Assembly: GCA_038277395.1 (NCBI GenBank) | Contig: CM076189.1 | Location: forward strand, 79,907,421 to 79,971,420 | DNA: 64,000 nucleotides | Direction: 5' to 3' | Origin: Dryocosmus kuriphilus | Taxonomy: Eukaryota; Arthropoda; Insecta; Hymenoptera; Cynipidae | Shown here: piece after piece, positions 10,744 through 21,552 of the stretch | Layout of the letters: every line of letters begins with the position of its first letter | Numbering within the stretch: position 1 is the first letter of the stretch | Program-made: the position numbers and the translations under genes | The notes under the pieces: generated by a model | What the model was told of the DNA's origin: nothing | Database searches by the model: none | The model's input: the letters and a program-made list of their open reading frames with translations, nothing else

Positions 10744-12284
10744 TTCTTCGAGTTTTTACTCTCTTCCAACTGTATTATATCCTTTCCCCTTTTTCGACTC
10801 ATTATACCCTTTTCACCTTTTTTAACTATATTATACCCTTTTCCCTCCGTTACATCTGTATTACACCATTCCCTCCCTGCTGCTATTGCGCTATACTCTT
10901 TTTCTCCTGTTCCAACTTTATTATATTACCTTTCCGTTATCCTAACATTATTATTCCCATTTTCCTGCATCAACCTATTATATTCCTTTCCCTGCTTTAA
11001 CTGTATTATACGTTTCCCCCATTTCCAGCAACATTTCACCCCTTTCCTCGTTTTACAACAGCATTATAGCCTTTCCCTTGTTCCAACTGTATTATACCCT
11101 TTTTACTGTTCCAACTGTATTATGTTTCCTTTCTCCTGTCCTAACTTTATTATACCCATTCCACGTTCGACTTATTATACCCCATTCCTCTGCTCAACTG
11201 TATTATACCTTTCCTCCCATTTCCAGCTATAATATACCCATCTCCTCTTTCCCAACTGTATTATACACATTTCCCCTTGTTCCACCCGTATTATACACTT
11301 TTTCCCTTGCTCCAAATGTGATATGCCCTTTTCTCTTGTTCCAACTGTATTATACACACTTAACCTCTTCCAACTGTATTGTACCCTTTCTCCCTGTTCT
11401 AACTGTACAATATTTCGTTTACCCTGTCCTAAATTTATTTTACCCATATCCCTTTTTCGACTCATTATACCCTTCTCGCCTTATTCTTCTGTATTATATC
11501 ATTTCCCATTGTACCGTCTATATTATACCTCTTTACCCACTTCCAACAGTATTCCACCGTTTTCCTCCTTTTCCAACAGTATTATACTTTTTTCCCTGTT
11601 GCAACTGTAGTATAACGTTTTTCCCTGTTCCAACTGTATTACACCAATTTGCCCTGCTTCAATTATATTATACCCGTTCCAAATGTATTATGCCGTTTCA
11701 CACACTTTCTAAATATAGTATGCCCGTTTCTCCTTTCTCAAACTGTACTATACCCTTTTCTAATTGTTACAGCTGCATTTTACTTCTTTCCACCTGTTAC
11801 AACTGTACTATACCCTTTTCCCCCGTTCCACGTGTATTATACCCTTTTCCGCGCTCCAAGTTTATTATACTCCCTTCCCCGTGTTCCAACTATATTACAT
11901 TCATTTTCTACTGTTCCAATGGTATAATATACTTTCTCCTTATTCCAACTGCATTATACACTTTTTTTCCTGGTCCAATGGTATTATGATATTATACCAC
12001 TTCCCCCCTGTTCCAGCTATATTATACACCTTTTCTCTTCTTCGAACTGTATTATACACTTTTCCCCACGTTCCACCTGCATTATACCATTTCCCCTTAT
12101 CCAACTGTATTACACCCTTTCCCCCATGTTCCAACTGTATTTTCCCTTTTCTCCCTGTTCCTGCTGTATTGTATCGTTTTTCGCCTGTTCCGACTTTGTT
12201 ACACCGTTTTTTCCCTGTTTCAGATGTATTATGCTCTTTTCCCCTTGTTCCAACTATATTGTACACATTTCTTCTGATACTCAT
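10744..12284. repeat. Minisatellite, about 28-bp unit, about 1.5 kb
   Basis: Some fifty head-to-tail copies of a unit close to TTCCAACTGTATTATACCC followed by TTTTCCCCTG. Unit length varies by a few bases and copies are imperfect. The plus strand is strongly pyrimidine-rich. Long open frames in several phases on both strands arise because the unit rarely contains stops; their translations are Tyr/Phe/Pro/Ser repeats and are not genes. Confidence 0.92.
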
Positions 12285-12346
12285 TGTTTGTTTTCTTATT
12301 TGTAGATGGTTTAAAACTTTTAACGCATTCACTTTCTAAAAGTAAA

Positions 12347-12450
12347 CGGCTGAAAACTTTCCGGTAGAAAATCTATATGCCCGTACCGGCAGAGAATGTT
12401 TTTGCCGTTACTGGTAGGGAATTTTTTTGCCTGTGCCGGCAGAAATTCCG
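12347..12450. repeat. Short tandem units with palindromic cores, right block
   Basis: Three units of about 28-30 bp: CCCGTACCGGCAGAGAATG, CCGTTACTGGTAGGGAATT and CCTGTGCCGGCAGAAATTC. Counterpart of 10436-10525 on the other side of the minisatellite. Confidence 0.65.
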
Positions 12451-12461
12451 CTGCCGATTTC

Positions 12462-12612
12462 ATGAAATCTCGAGATTTCGTAACACCCTGAACTACGCGT
12501 TAAGCGCGAAGCACGAGTTCCGACAGTCGCGCGCCCTAGGCGCGATCATACACGGCGCGAGGTGCGGCGTGCGCGATGAGAATGTGCTGGCCCAGCGGGC
12601 AGGGTTTCTTTA
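12462..12612. repeat. GC-rich dispersed segment (GCGCGAAGC type)
   Basis: A GC-rich island in AT-rich DNA with many GCGCG words, ending GATGAGAATGTGC...GCGGGCA. A related segment lies at 48274-48541 (GCGCGAAGCGCGCAATTAGA, then GTGCCCGCGAAGTGGGCA). It is probably a multicopy repeat. Confidence 0.55.
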
Positions 12613-13980
12613 GATAAATTAAGGAAATTTTAAATTAGATATTAGATAATTTTCTAAGATTTCAATAAAAAATTCTTTATATTGTAAAAAACAAGAAAGA
12701 AGACAATTTTACAAAGATTTGGTAAATTATCTTGTTCATATAACCATATTTAATCCTAATAATTAGAAAAATATCTCAGAAATTTTATTTCAACTCTCAA
12801 GGCTCTTTAGAACAAATTTAGAAACTATTTAGAAATCCTGGACTCCGAAGGCTTTAGAAATGATTTTAAGTTTCTTACTTCGTATTGAAGAAACTTTAAT
12901 CGGAATAACTAAATAAAAAACATTCTACTTTAACTTGAAAATTTTATAGAAAGAATAAACGATTTTCTTTAATTTATGAATTTAGAAACTTAACAAATTT
13001 TTATAAAGCATCTCAGCTTTTATCTAGATACCACTGTATCCCAACATTTGTTAAGTCTGATGAAATTTTTGGAAGACGGTGAAAATTTTTTAAATTCTTC
13101 GAAATTCCGAAAAGTCGATTGAAAAAAATTGAAATCTGCGGAGGTACTTAAGAATCTCTTGAAATTTTTTGAAATATTTTAAGGTAACATAAAGTATTTA
13201 AAATCAATTAATATAACTGGGACTGTTTTGAAATATCTTGTAATGCCTTAGAATCTCTTAAAAATTGAACAAAAATTACTTAAAATCACTTAAAATCCTT
13301 TAAATTTTCTTGGAAGTGCCTTGAAGTTCTTGAAATTTATTGAAAGTGACTTGGCATCTATTGAACATTCCGAAAATGTACCAAATTCTTTTAAAGTTCT
13401 TTAAGATTATCTAAAATGATTTAAGCCTTTTTAAAATCTCTTAAATTCCTTCGAGAATTTTTAAAATATTCTAAAGTCTGCTGCTACATTCTAAAGTTTT
13501 TTTAAATAGTCTAAAGTTACTAAAAATCTATTTAAATCTTCTAAAATCTCTTCACATTCATTTGGTGTTCTTGAAAATTCTTTAAAATCACTTTACAACT
13601 CCTAATATTCTTGGAAAAATCTTAAAATCAGAAAAAAATCGCTTGAAGCTCCTTGAAATTGTTGATAATATTATAAATTCCGTTAAAGTTCCTTGAAATT
13701 CCTTAACATCATTTGAAAATGCCGAAAATACGTTGAAAACTTTGAAAATATTTAAAAATATTTTAGGGTGTATCAGAATACTTTGAAGTCATTTGTAAAT
13801 AACTTCAAATTATTTAAAATCATTCAAAATCTTTTCAAAATGTAAAACTCGCTTAAAATATCTTGAAATATTTTCAAATTTCTAACATTATTTTAAAACC
13901 ACTTCAAACATTTGACGTCCTTCAAATCCTTTAAAATGGTTTTAAGTTTTCGGAAATACCATAATATAATTTAAAATCCT
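12613..13980. repeat. Degenerate CTTTAAAATC-type satellite, block 1
   Basis: After an AT-rich head (12613-12960, with TTAATCGGAATAACTAAATA at about 12898) come hundreds of bases made of words like CTTTAAAATC, CTTGAAATTC and TTTTAAAATC, spaced by roughly 10-15 bases and never exact. The same head-plus-array order occurs at 32575-33806. No coding capacity. Confidence 0.75.
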
Positions 13981-16649
13981 GTGTGACGCGCCCTTTTCCT
14001 ATAGATGTTAAAGGGGTCCCTTTTGGACCTCGCACAAACGTAAAATACTAACTCTTCGATAGCCCGCTCGCCGGCCTTCCTAAAGGCAGTCCTGGAAAAA
14101 TAACTGAACTCTCTAGTCGAAACTCATGGTACCAAAAGAAAATGTCTAAAACATCCATAAAGACTTCCAACTCACAATAACGCTAGTGTTAGTCGGGTAA
14201 GGAACAAACGACGGCCATCAGGCTAATTATTCCTAGCCCCGAATTCTAATAACGTTCCACAAATCAACCATAATCCAAAATATCAAAAAAAAGTAACTCA
14301 CTAAACTCAATTTAAAACGTAAAAAGTTCCTAGAGTTCAGATATACATAAAGAGATAGGCCTAGGTTAGTCCCTAAAAGTAGAGGGGGTGGGTTGAAATA
14401 AGTATTTGGCAGGACTCAATTTAAAATATTAAAAATAGATCGACAATTTATTGGAAGTAAGTAAGTCGAGAGAATTCCACAAAAATTCAGAAGGACATAT
14501 GTTGATTCAAACAAAAGAAACGAACGGTAACATTGTCTATAGTACAATATATCGTCGATAAGAGGGGTGTGCCAAAATAATACTAAAATTCGGAAACGCC
14601 GGGAGTAGGCACGCTACTCAGTAAATGTCGGAAGGGGGAATTTATACACATAAGGGTTTTACAATTATTGAATCCAAAAGGTCTACAGAAGATGCTACAA
14701 GATTAAATTTCGGAGAATCTAAATACGAAATATTAAATATGCATTGCTAAATGAAAATGTCAAAAATACAATAATAAAGGGAGAAGCGATATTTACTGTC
14801 GAGAGGTTACAAAAAAAATCACTTTATCGGGAGGCCGCATGGTTTCATTAACCTAAGAAAATTCTCGAATATACACAAATTTACGGCAATTAAATATGAC
14901 AACAAATAAAGCTAAACACGAGTGTGCTGAATACAAGGGCAAAGTCAAAAGGGTGGTAAGGGGAGGGATCAATTTCGGAAGGTACTCGACTCGACACTTT
15001 GAATGAGATAAGGGGGCTCTATAATACACGGAAGCATAGGGTTAACTCGACTCCAAAGGTGTGAAAATTATTTCTTAGTCGGTGACGGGGTCGTAAAAGG
15101 AAACACATGTTAACAAAAGAGGAAAGGTCTCCAGTCACATATTACCTTAAAGAAAACGGAAGGAGGGAGGGGCACATCAAAATGAATTAGCGAAGAACAT
15201 GTCTAAATACATAAAAAAAAGCCTGGTAGAATATATTGTAGATGCCGGAATGTTATATGGCGGAAGGACAAAGAATCAAATATTGAAACATTATGCGGTG
15301 CTCACGTAGAAACTGACAAGGTAAGCGATCGGGAGGGTACACTAAAATGAATTAGAGTGCAACATGGCTAAATATATAACAGAGCGAGAATATTATTAGG
15401 CGAAAGGACAAAGCCGGGTGTTATATGGCGGAAAAGGCAAAGTCTGTCGTCGGCACTCCAAAAAAATGTAATCTACTCACACATAAAAAGGGTGATTCAG
15501 CCAAGGGTAATACCAAATTTATCGACTAAAGGAAGGTGCCTTGGCTGGACCACAAGAAAATAAAATTCCTACCTTCGAGACCCATCACTATCACTTTCGC
15601 TAGACTTCGCAACTCTCCTTACAGCAACACTGAGACTCGAATGAATCCTTCAGCTTCCTCCTCTCGACTCGGCGCGCTTTTCGTGACATATACTGACGTG
15701 TCGGAGTAGGGGAAAGGACAGTGAGAAAAAGGCGCGCGGAGTTCGATATAGGGGTCTTTGCGGTCTTGACCAACATGGCGGACTTCTGGCTCTCGCTGTT
15801 ATATGGGTCCCGGCCGTCCAGTTCAAAATGGCCAATATCTGGTGTTCGCTGGTCTGCTCTGCTACGGTAACTTCTCTCCGCTTCCTTCCATCCTTCCTTC
15901 TGACTGGCTGTCAACACCCTGTGTTATAATATGCACTGAGGGAGTCGAAGTCTCTTTCGGATGGTTGAACTTCAGTTGAGGGTTGATGGGTGAACCTAGC
16001 GGCCGGCAGACGTAGGATGGTCCAGCATACAACCCTCGTACAGATTTGAGAAAAATACTAACATTAGTATTATTTCCCCGATAAATATGGCAGAAATGCC
16101 TGTCCACCATCGGACTTTGTGGTCATTTCGCCCGGTACGATAATTTTGGCAGAATTTCCTATCTATTAAAAGATTTTGTGGTCAATTCACCCCTAACTTT
16201 ATCCCTAATTATAATTAGAGGATAGCCAAAAAGAAAACTCTACAATATAAATTTACCTTACGGTATGCTCCCTGGAGGCAAATATCCTTAGTACACCCGC
16301 CCCTGGAATTAGCCTGGGGTTTTGGGCTAACGATAGTACAATCCCGCTAAACTGGAAGTAGTCTCTGAACAGCAGAAGCCTCGCTTAACAAAGGAGGTGG
16401 CAGCAGACCCTAATCGATGACTCAACGAAGCGACGATATTCTTGAATTCCTTATTTCAAGACCGCAATACCCTCGCAATTCGCCATAAAATAAATAAGTA
16501 ACAGAACAAGATTTAATCAATATACTAAAATTAACAAACAAATTCGCCATGGAGGGCCGAACCTATAAGGAGAGTTGAATATCCAGTCTTTACCTCAAAG
16601 ATTTTTAATACCAAATTTAACTATTGTGAGGGTGCAAAACTGCAACATC
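13981..16649. mobile_element. LTR-like insert of about 2.7 kb in the satellite
   Basis: The CTTTAAAATC satellite stops abruptly at 13980 and resumes at about 16655. The insert begins TGTGACGCGCCC and ends AACATCACA, the inverted TG...CA form of LTRs. Outer flanks CCTG and CCTT would be a 4-bp duplication with one mismatch. The inside is GC-richer, with internal short repeats (GTTATATGGCGGAA near 15250 and 15420) and no transposon protein; the 105-codon minus-strand frame at 15600-15917 looks compositional. It is best read as a solo LTR or a noncoding derivative. Confidence 0.4.
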
Positions 16650-16654
16650 ACACC

Positions 16655-17720
16655 TTTTAATTTCTGAGTACAACGATAAACCGCTAAAAATATTTCGAAA
16701 ACTTTTAAACTATTTATAAATACCTTAAAATATATTAAAACACTTCGAAATTCTTCTAAAATCCCTTCCAATTCTCTAAAATCATTTTAAGTCATTTTAG
16801 GGCCGAAAAATTTTAGAGAACCTTGAAATCCTACGAAAACCCTTAAAATCCTTTCACGAATTTGAAATCTCTTTAACACTATTCAATCCCTTAAAGCCCT
16901 AATGTCCCTTGATGCTTTTAAAATTTTTGCAAGAACTTAAAACCCTTAAAACCTTTCAAAACCTCTTAAAAACGTTATAAGGAAATTGGATTTGTTCAGA
17001 AATCTGTCTCCGAATCTTCAAAAATGAAATTTAAATTCACAATTAATCAAAATAGAAATATTAAACCGTTGATAATCTTAAATATTCAAGCTTGTGGCTT
17101 GCAATAAATTTATAGATTCACACATAGAACCCTTAGCTATTTAAAACTCTTAAAACCCCAAAAATGCCTGGAAATTCGTGGAAACAGTTAAAAACCTTTT
17201 AAAACAATTGAGAACCGTGAGATTACTTTCGTTCCATAATTGTTAATGAAATAATTCGAAAAGCCTTAAAATCCTCGGAAGTACTTGGAAATCCTTTTAA
17301 TCTTCTAAAACCCCTTCCGATATTTCCGAATACTTCGAAATTCCTTGAAATACATGCAAGTAGAAATTAATCCCTAGAGTTAGGTTAAAATTCCATAAAA
17401 TTACTGGAAGTATTTGGAAATCGGTGAGAAGCTGTTGAAATCTCATAAAATGAAGCGTGTTATTGACATATACATACAATCAAGCTTACACAAATTCCGT
17501 AAGATATATCTAAATTCTCTGAAAAACAACAAATTATTAAAATACTTAAAATCCTGAAATTACATAGAAATAAACGGAAGAGCTCAGAAGCCTGTGAAAT
17601 AAATGAAAATCTTGAAGATTGATATTTTCTCATAAAATTCCGTTCAAAAGTTATCAGTAAAATCTTGGAGAAGCCATAGGAACATTGGAAATACTTGGAA
17701 ATTTTTAAATGCTCTACAGT
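16655..17720. repeat. Degenerate CTTTAAAATC-type satellite, block 1 continued
   Basis: Same composition and word structure as 12960-13980, continuing after the LTR-like insert. Confidence 0.7.
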
Positions 17721-18151
17721 AATTTCAAGTATTTTATTCTAAAATGCAACAAACTTTAATTATCCAAGAAAGCAGTAAAAGTTTTATCTTCCTAAATTAA
17801 AAATTCAACTTAATCGGTAAGGGAAATTTATGAAAACTTAAAGAAATTAAAAAATTTCACAGAAATTGACATTGGTGTATTTTAGAAGAAATCCGGTGCA
17901 TATAGTGTCAAAAAAAACATTTCGGGTCGATATTTTACATCAATAATTTAATGTAATTATAAATCTTCTTATTCTAAGCACGATAATAAGACCAAGAAAC
18001 TCTTTTTCATTTAAAAAAATTTGTATTCGATCTTTTTAAGATCTAAAGCTAATAAAATTCATTTCCAAACATGAAGCCTGATGTATTTAGTGGTTTATCC
18101 CCCTTAATTTAGATGAATAGTTATTTTATATAATTCACGCTTTGAATTCAA
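17721..18151. other. AT-rich DNA, nothing recognised
   Basis: No repeat order or open frame of note; it separates the satellite from the 3' end of the minus-strand gene fragment. Confidence 0.5.
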
Positions 18152-18625
18152 TTAATTGTACACATGCTGCAGAGAATCGTTGTTTACAGTTATACGTCTA
18201 AACAAGTCTTTCATTTCTTGGCGGGGGTTCATTGGAGTTTCATATATTTCTTCTTGGGTCATACGTTCAAACGTGCCATCGCGAATGTTTACTTTAATCC
18301 GATTTCCCGTCGAATTATATATTCCTTTCAGATTCTGCATATTCTCTACTGTTGCGAAAATCTCACCATCGATTGTTGATAATACAATACATTCTTGTTC
18401 AGGCATATGCAAATATCTGCCTTCCACTTTCCCGTCTAATTCGTTTATTTTGAGGAAAAGTGTATCTTCGATATTCTAATACCCGGCTTGAATTCACGCG
18501 GGGAATAAGCCGAACGTATCCTGCATCTCCAAATCGGTGTGTTGAAGGGACCCTAGGTGGAGGGGACCTTGACCTTTCACGAGGAGCAGACGTGACAAAA
18601 CGACTCACATCCCTTGTAGGATAAT
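18152..18625 (-). CDS. Terminal exon of an unrecognised, probably broken gene
   Basis: On the minus strand TTTCTTCTTTCAG (acceptor AG at 18626-18627) opens an exon. Read in the phase set by exon 20564-20644, it gives YPTRDVSRFVTSAPRERS and then an Arg/Pro/Ser-rich stretch, stopping at 18399. A second, better balanced frame overlaps it (18475 down to 18152): EDTLFLKINELDGKVEG, then VLSTIDGEIFATVENMQN, ending NNDSLQHVYN. A single frameshift near 18476-18480 would join them, so either the gene is damaged or the second frame belongs to an alternative transcript. I do not recognise the family. The exon phase match and strong splice sites argue for a real former gene. Confidence 0.5.
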
Positions 18626-19069
18626 CTGAAAGAAGAAATAGAGGGAATCATTTTCCGACTACATACATTTATTTATATCATGAACAATATATTTCTCAAT
18701 ATATCTCCTCCTCCTCCTCTTCATCCTACTCCTTATCCTTCTCCTCAAATTCACCATCCTCCTTCCCAGCTGAAGCAAGCGTAAAAACGTTCACTGATTC
18801 GAGGTAAATTGATTTATCTATTATATTAATGTATCTAATTTAATCTTAAGGGCAAGGGTTTAAACAACTCATTATTCACTTACCTTATTCACTAAATCTA
18901 CTCTGTGATTTAGTAAAAGATTTATAAAGCGGAGCCGCATCTTTTTCTAATGAATGATACTCGCACTTCCTCTTAACTTTAAAGTAAGGTGATTCGAATG
19001 ACTTTACGTCCAGGGAGAATAGTATGAATTTGGATAAAGACAACTTTCAGACTTTATTTTATAGATCGA

Positions 19070-19122
19070 AGATCCTATACTTCACGATGTTTTGGCAACG
19101 AACCGCTGTCTTCGTCGGATCT
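19070..19122 (-). ncRNA. Hammerhead-ribozyme-like motif, unit 1 (degenerate)
   Basis: On the minus strand AGATCC and GGATCT can pair as an outer stem. CCGACGA stands where CUGAUGA is expected, GACAGCGGTTCGTTGCC can form a partial stem II, and AAAAC stands in place of GAAAC. The changed core bases make self-cleavage unlikely. Confidence 0.35.
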
Positions 19123-19340
19123 ACATTTTGGCTTGTTGTTTCTAAAGTAGGTGACTACTAAACTCTTCCTTGTACAAGGTGTTTCGTCTTTGACCTTGCT
19201 GGAACCCAAATAATTGATGAAAACAAACCACACTATTTGTCGATGTGTAAAATCTGAGGTGAAATGATTCGAATAACTTTACGTCCAGGAACAATATTAT
19301 AATTTCGGACAAACAATGCAAATTCAAGGCTTCGTTTTAT

Positions 19341-19400
19341 AGATAGAAAGTGCAATGCTTCACAATGCTTTGACAACGAACCGTTGTCCTCATCAAATCT
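19341..19400 (-). ncRNA. Hammerhead-ribozyme-like motif, unit 2 (degenerate)
   Basis: The minus strand reads TTGATGAG, then a perfect 6-bp stem GACAAC/GTTGTC with loop GGTTC, then AAAGC. Outer AGAT and ATCT can pair. The order fits CUGAUGA, stem II, GAAA, with substitutions in both core boxes. Confidence 0.4.
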
Positions 19401-19660
19401 AGTAGCTTCTTCTTTCTCAAATAGGTGCCGATTTAAACTCTTCCTAGTCCATGGTGATTCGTCTTTGACCTTGTTGGGATCCATATTATTGATGAAAATG
19501 AACTACAATATTAGTCGATGTGTAAAATCTGAATTAATATGTTTCGAATAATTTAAGTCCAGAAAAAATAGTATAAATTTATATAAATAAATAAAGCAAA
19601 CTATTTTCGATCTATGAGATAAAGTCTGGAAGTTGTATTTATCTAAATTTATACTTTTAT

Positions 19661-20563
19661 CTTACAATTACCCTTGCCTTACAAATTCACCTACTCTTTT
19701 CTCATCTCTTTCTTCCCAATCATGCTATATATTTTCTCTACCACACAATATCTCACTCTTCTGATTTAAGGTAAAATGCAGGTCTGAGAATTCCCGTTGA
19801 GATTTGTCTGAACCTTAACGTTTAGGTAGATTTTATTATGAAAGTAAATCAATTAAATTTTTGTGTATCTAGGTTACGTGAGAAAAAACTTCTTTCTCGA
19901 GGAAGAATAAATGAAAGAACATGGAAACATGTTTTTCAAAGTATTATTAAAAAACTAAGGTTTATATTTAATTCAAACTTTGTACCAGATTACTTCACAA
20001 ACTAAAGAAGGTTTTGAGAGATTTAAGAGCAATATTCTCAATGTTCAAAACTCTCAGGCATGCGTTGCTTGCTTAATCTCCCTATTCTTATTTAGTTCCT
20101 ATATCCATCATATTTGATCCGCCATTTTAAAAATTGAAATTCAGAATCCAAGTTCGTAGTCAGCGACCCGAAAACCCCTTTGATAGAGAGTCCTGAGGAA
20201 ATCGGTTTGATGAAAAGTTTGGTGCTTAGGTACCTCAAAGAAAGGAATTTTTTGATATGAAAGGTCCTACAGTTTTAATGTTTGACCCTATCAAAAATCG
20301 TGTATGTGTATTTCCATAGATTCTTGCGTGAGGAATATGAGATGCTGGAAAGAAGATGAAGAGGAGAAGAATGAGGAGGAGGAAGGTGTGGAGGGTGAAA
20401 AGCAAGAAGGAGAGGAGGATGAGTAGGAGGATTTAGTGAAAATATAATACTCAAAATGTTGGATATTATTCGATATCTCACAAACAGGTAGGAAATTCTT
20501 TTAATTGTTTTTGCATATCTGAGCTGAACAATCAATTCGAAACTCCCCAGCCTATCTACTTAC
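19661..20563. other. Intronic DNA with a purine-rich tract
   Basis: Lies within the proposed intron of the minus-strand gene. It contains one unit of the dispersed TTCGTAGTCAGCGACCCGAAAA repeat at about 20150-20175 (compare 31410-31980) and a GAAGAGGAGGA-type purine tract at about 20335-20435. No exon was recognised. Confidence 0.5.
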
Positions 20564-20644
20564 GAATATGTTCGGATCCGTCACATATTGGTTCACCATT
20601 ACTGTCCAGTGGAATATTCAGATCGAATCCAGTTCCCTTCGCAC
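20564..20644 (-). CDS. Internal 81-bp exon of the same unrecognised gene
   Basis: Minus strand, flanked by an acceptor (TTTTCTTACCAAATTAG) and a perfect donor (GTAAGTAG at 20563 downward). Only one of three frames is open; it encodes AKGTGFDLNIPLDSNGEP and then ICDGSEHI and leaves one base, which joins in phase to the exon starting at 18625. The intron between them is about 1.94 kb and filled with repeats. No upstream exon was found in the window, possibly because it lies beyond the solo LTR. The family is not recognised. Confidence 0.55.
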
Positions 20645-21545
20645 CTAATTTGGTAAGAAAAGGCCCTTTTTATATTAAAATGTAAAGGTAACATTAATGT
20701 GTTACAAATTTTTGGACGCAACATGTGATGTTTATGAATAGTTATATTATCGACAACGGTGGATCTAGACTGACTTCAACCCAGAAGGACTTGCATCTAC
20801 CAGATTTTTTTATGTTTACACATCTGGCATATTTCAAGATCATTTTGAGTCCAGAAATAAAAAAATCTTTGGGGATCTTGCTGAAAGTAACTCAGTTTTT
20901 TACTTTAATGAAAAAGGAACATATTTTTTGAACAAACTGGTTAAAAATAGAATTTTATTGGCCCAAACCGTTCAGCTTAAAATAAGAAAAGTGGACTTAG
21001 GCGGTTAATAGTTTATGTGCTTGTTGAATCTGCAAGGATTTTAAAGAATTTAAGAGATTTGAATATTATTATAACAGAAAGTCTGGTGTGCGTAAAAATT
21101 TCTGCGATTAGCCCGTCGAAATTATATTTTATAATTTTAATGGAAAAAATTTGCATTTTGATACAGTAATTTTCAAAATTGTGCAGGAAAACGAGTTAGG
21201 GAATGGAATTATGGAAAATACAATTTGAGGAATACTCATGCGGCGAGAAGGGAATTCAAAAAATTGAAGAAAATTCATAAAAATTATTAAGAAATTTATG
21301 TATTTTGAGAGAAATCTAGTAAATTAGAGAATTAGGAAAATTAACGAAAATTTAAAAGGAACAAAAACCTTTATTCTTCCCTTTCGGAGAGATTATAGTT
21401 TAGGAGGGTTTGTTATACGCGCCTTAAGCGCTATAGTAAGAGGCAATCAATAAAATTAATGACATACTTAAAATAAATAGCCTTGCTTAGTTGATTCCAT
21501 CTTCTATAAAGACACTCGTTTCGTCCGATAAGTAATTATATTTTG
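20645..21545. other. AT-rich DNA, nothing recognised
   Basis: Upstream side of the minus-strand exon. An open frame of 68 codons at 20725-20931 has no supporting features. Confidence 0.5.
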
Positions 21546-21552
21546 TCTTTAA
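21546..21552. repeat. 7-bp direct repeat flanking the solo LTR
   Basis: TCTTTAA at 21546-21552 is repeated at 22668-22674. LTR elements usually make 4-6 bp duplications, so one or two of the seven bases may be chance. Confidence 0.65.

Larger units (their letters stand above)
18985..19660. repeat. 274-bp tandem repeat with inverted outer arms
   Basis: ATTCGAATGACTTTACGTCC (about 18993), ATTCGAATAACTTTACGTCC (about 19267) and TTTCGAATAATTTAAGTCC (about 19541) mark unit starts about 274 bp apart. The segment 19021-19072 reappears inverted at 19605-19656, with ACTTTATTTTATAGATCGA facing its complement. Each full unit carries a hammerhead-like motif on the minus strand. The arrangement recalls the terminal repeats (pLTRs) of Penelope-like elements. 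Confidence 0.7.

Noticed and set aside
10744..12284. CRISPR-like direct repeats
   Set aside because: Units are contiguous with no spacers, and the sequence is animal nuclear DNA.
11078..12339. Open frames of up to 303 codons on the plus strand and 130 on the minus strand
   Set aside because: They follow the 28-bp minisatellite; translations are repetitive Tyr/Phe/Pro strings and several phases are open at once.
15600..15917. 105-codon minus-strand frame
   Set aside because: Overlapping open frames on the same GC-richer stretch and no recognisable motif; inside an LTR-like insert.
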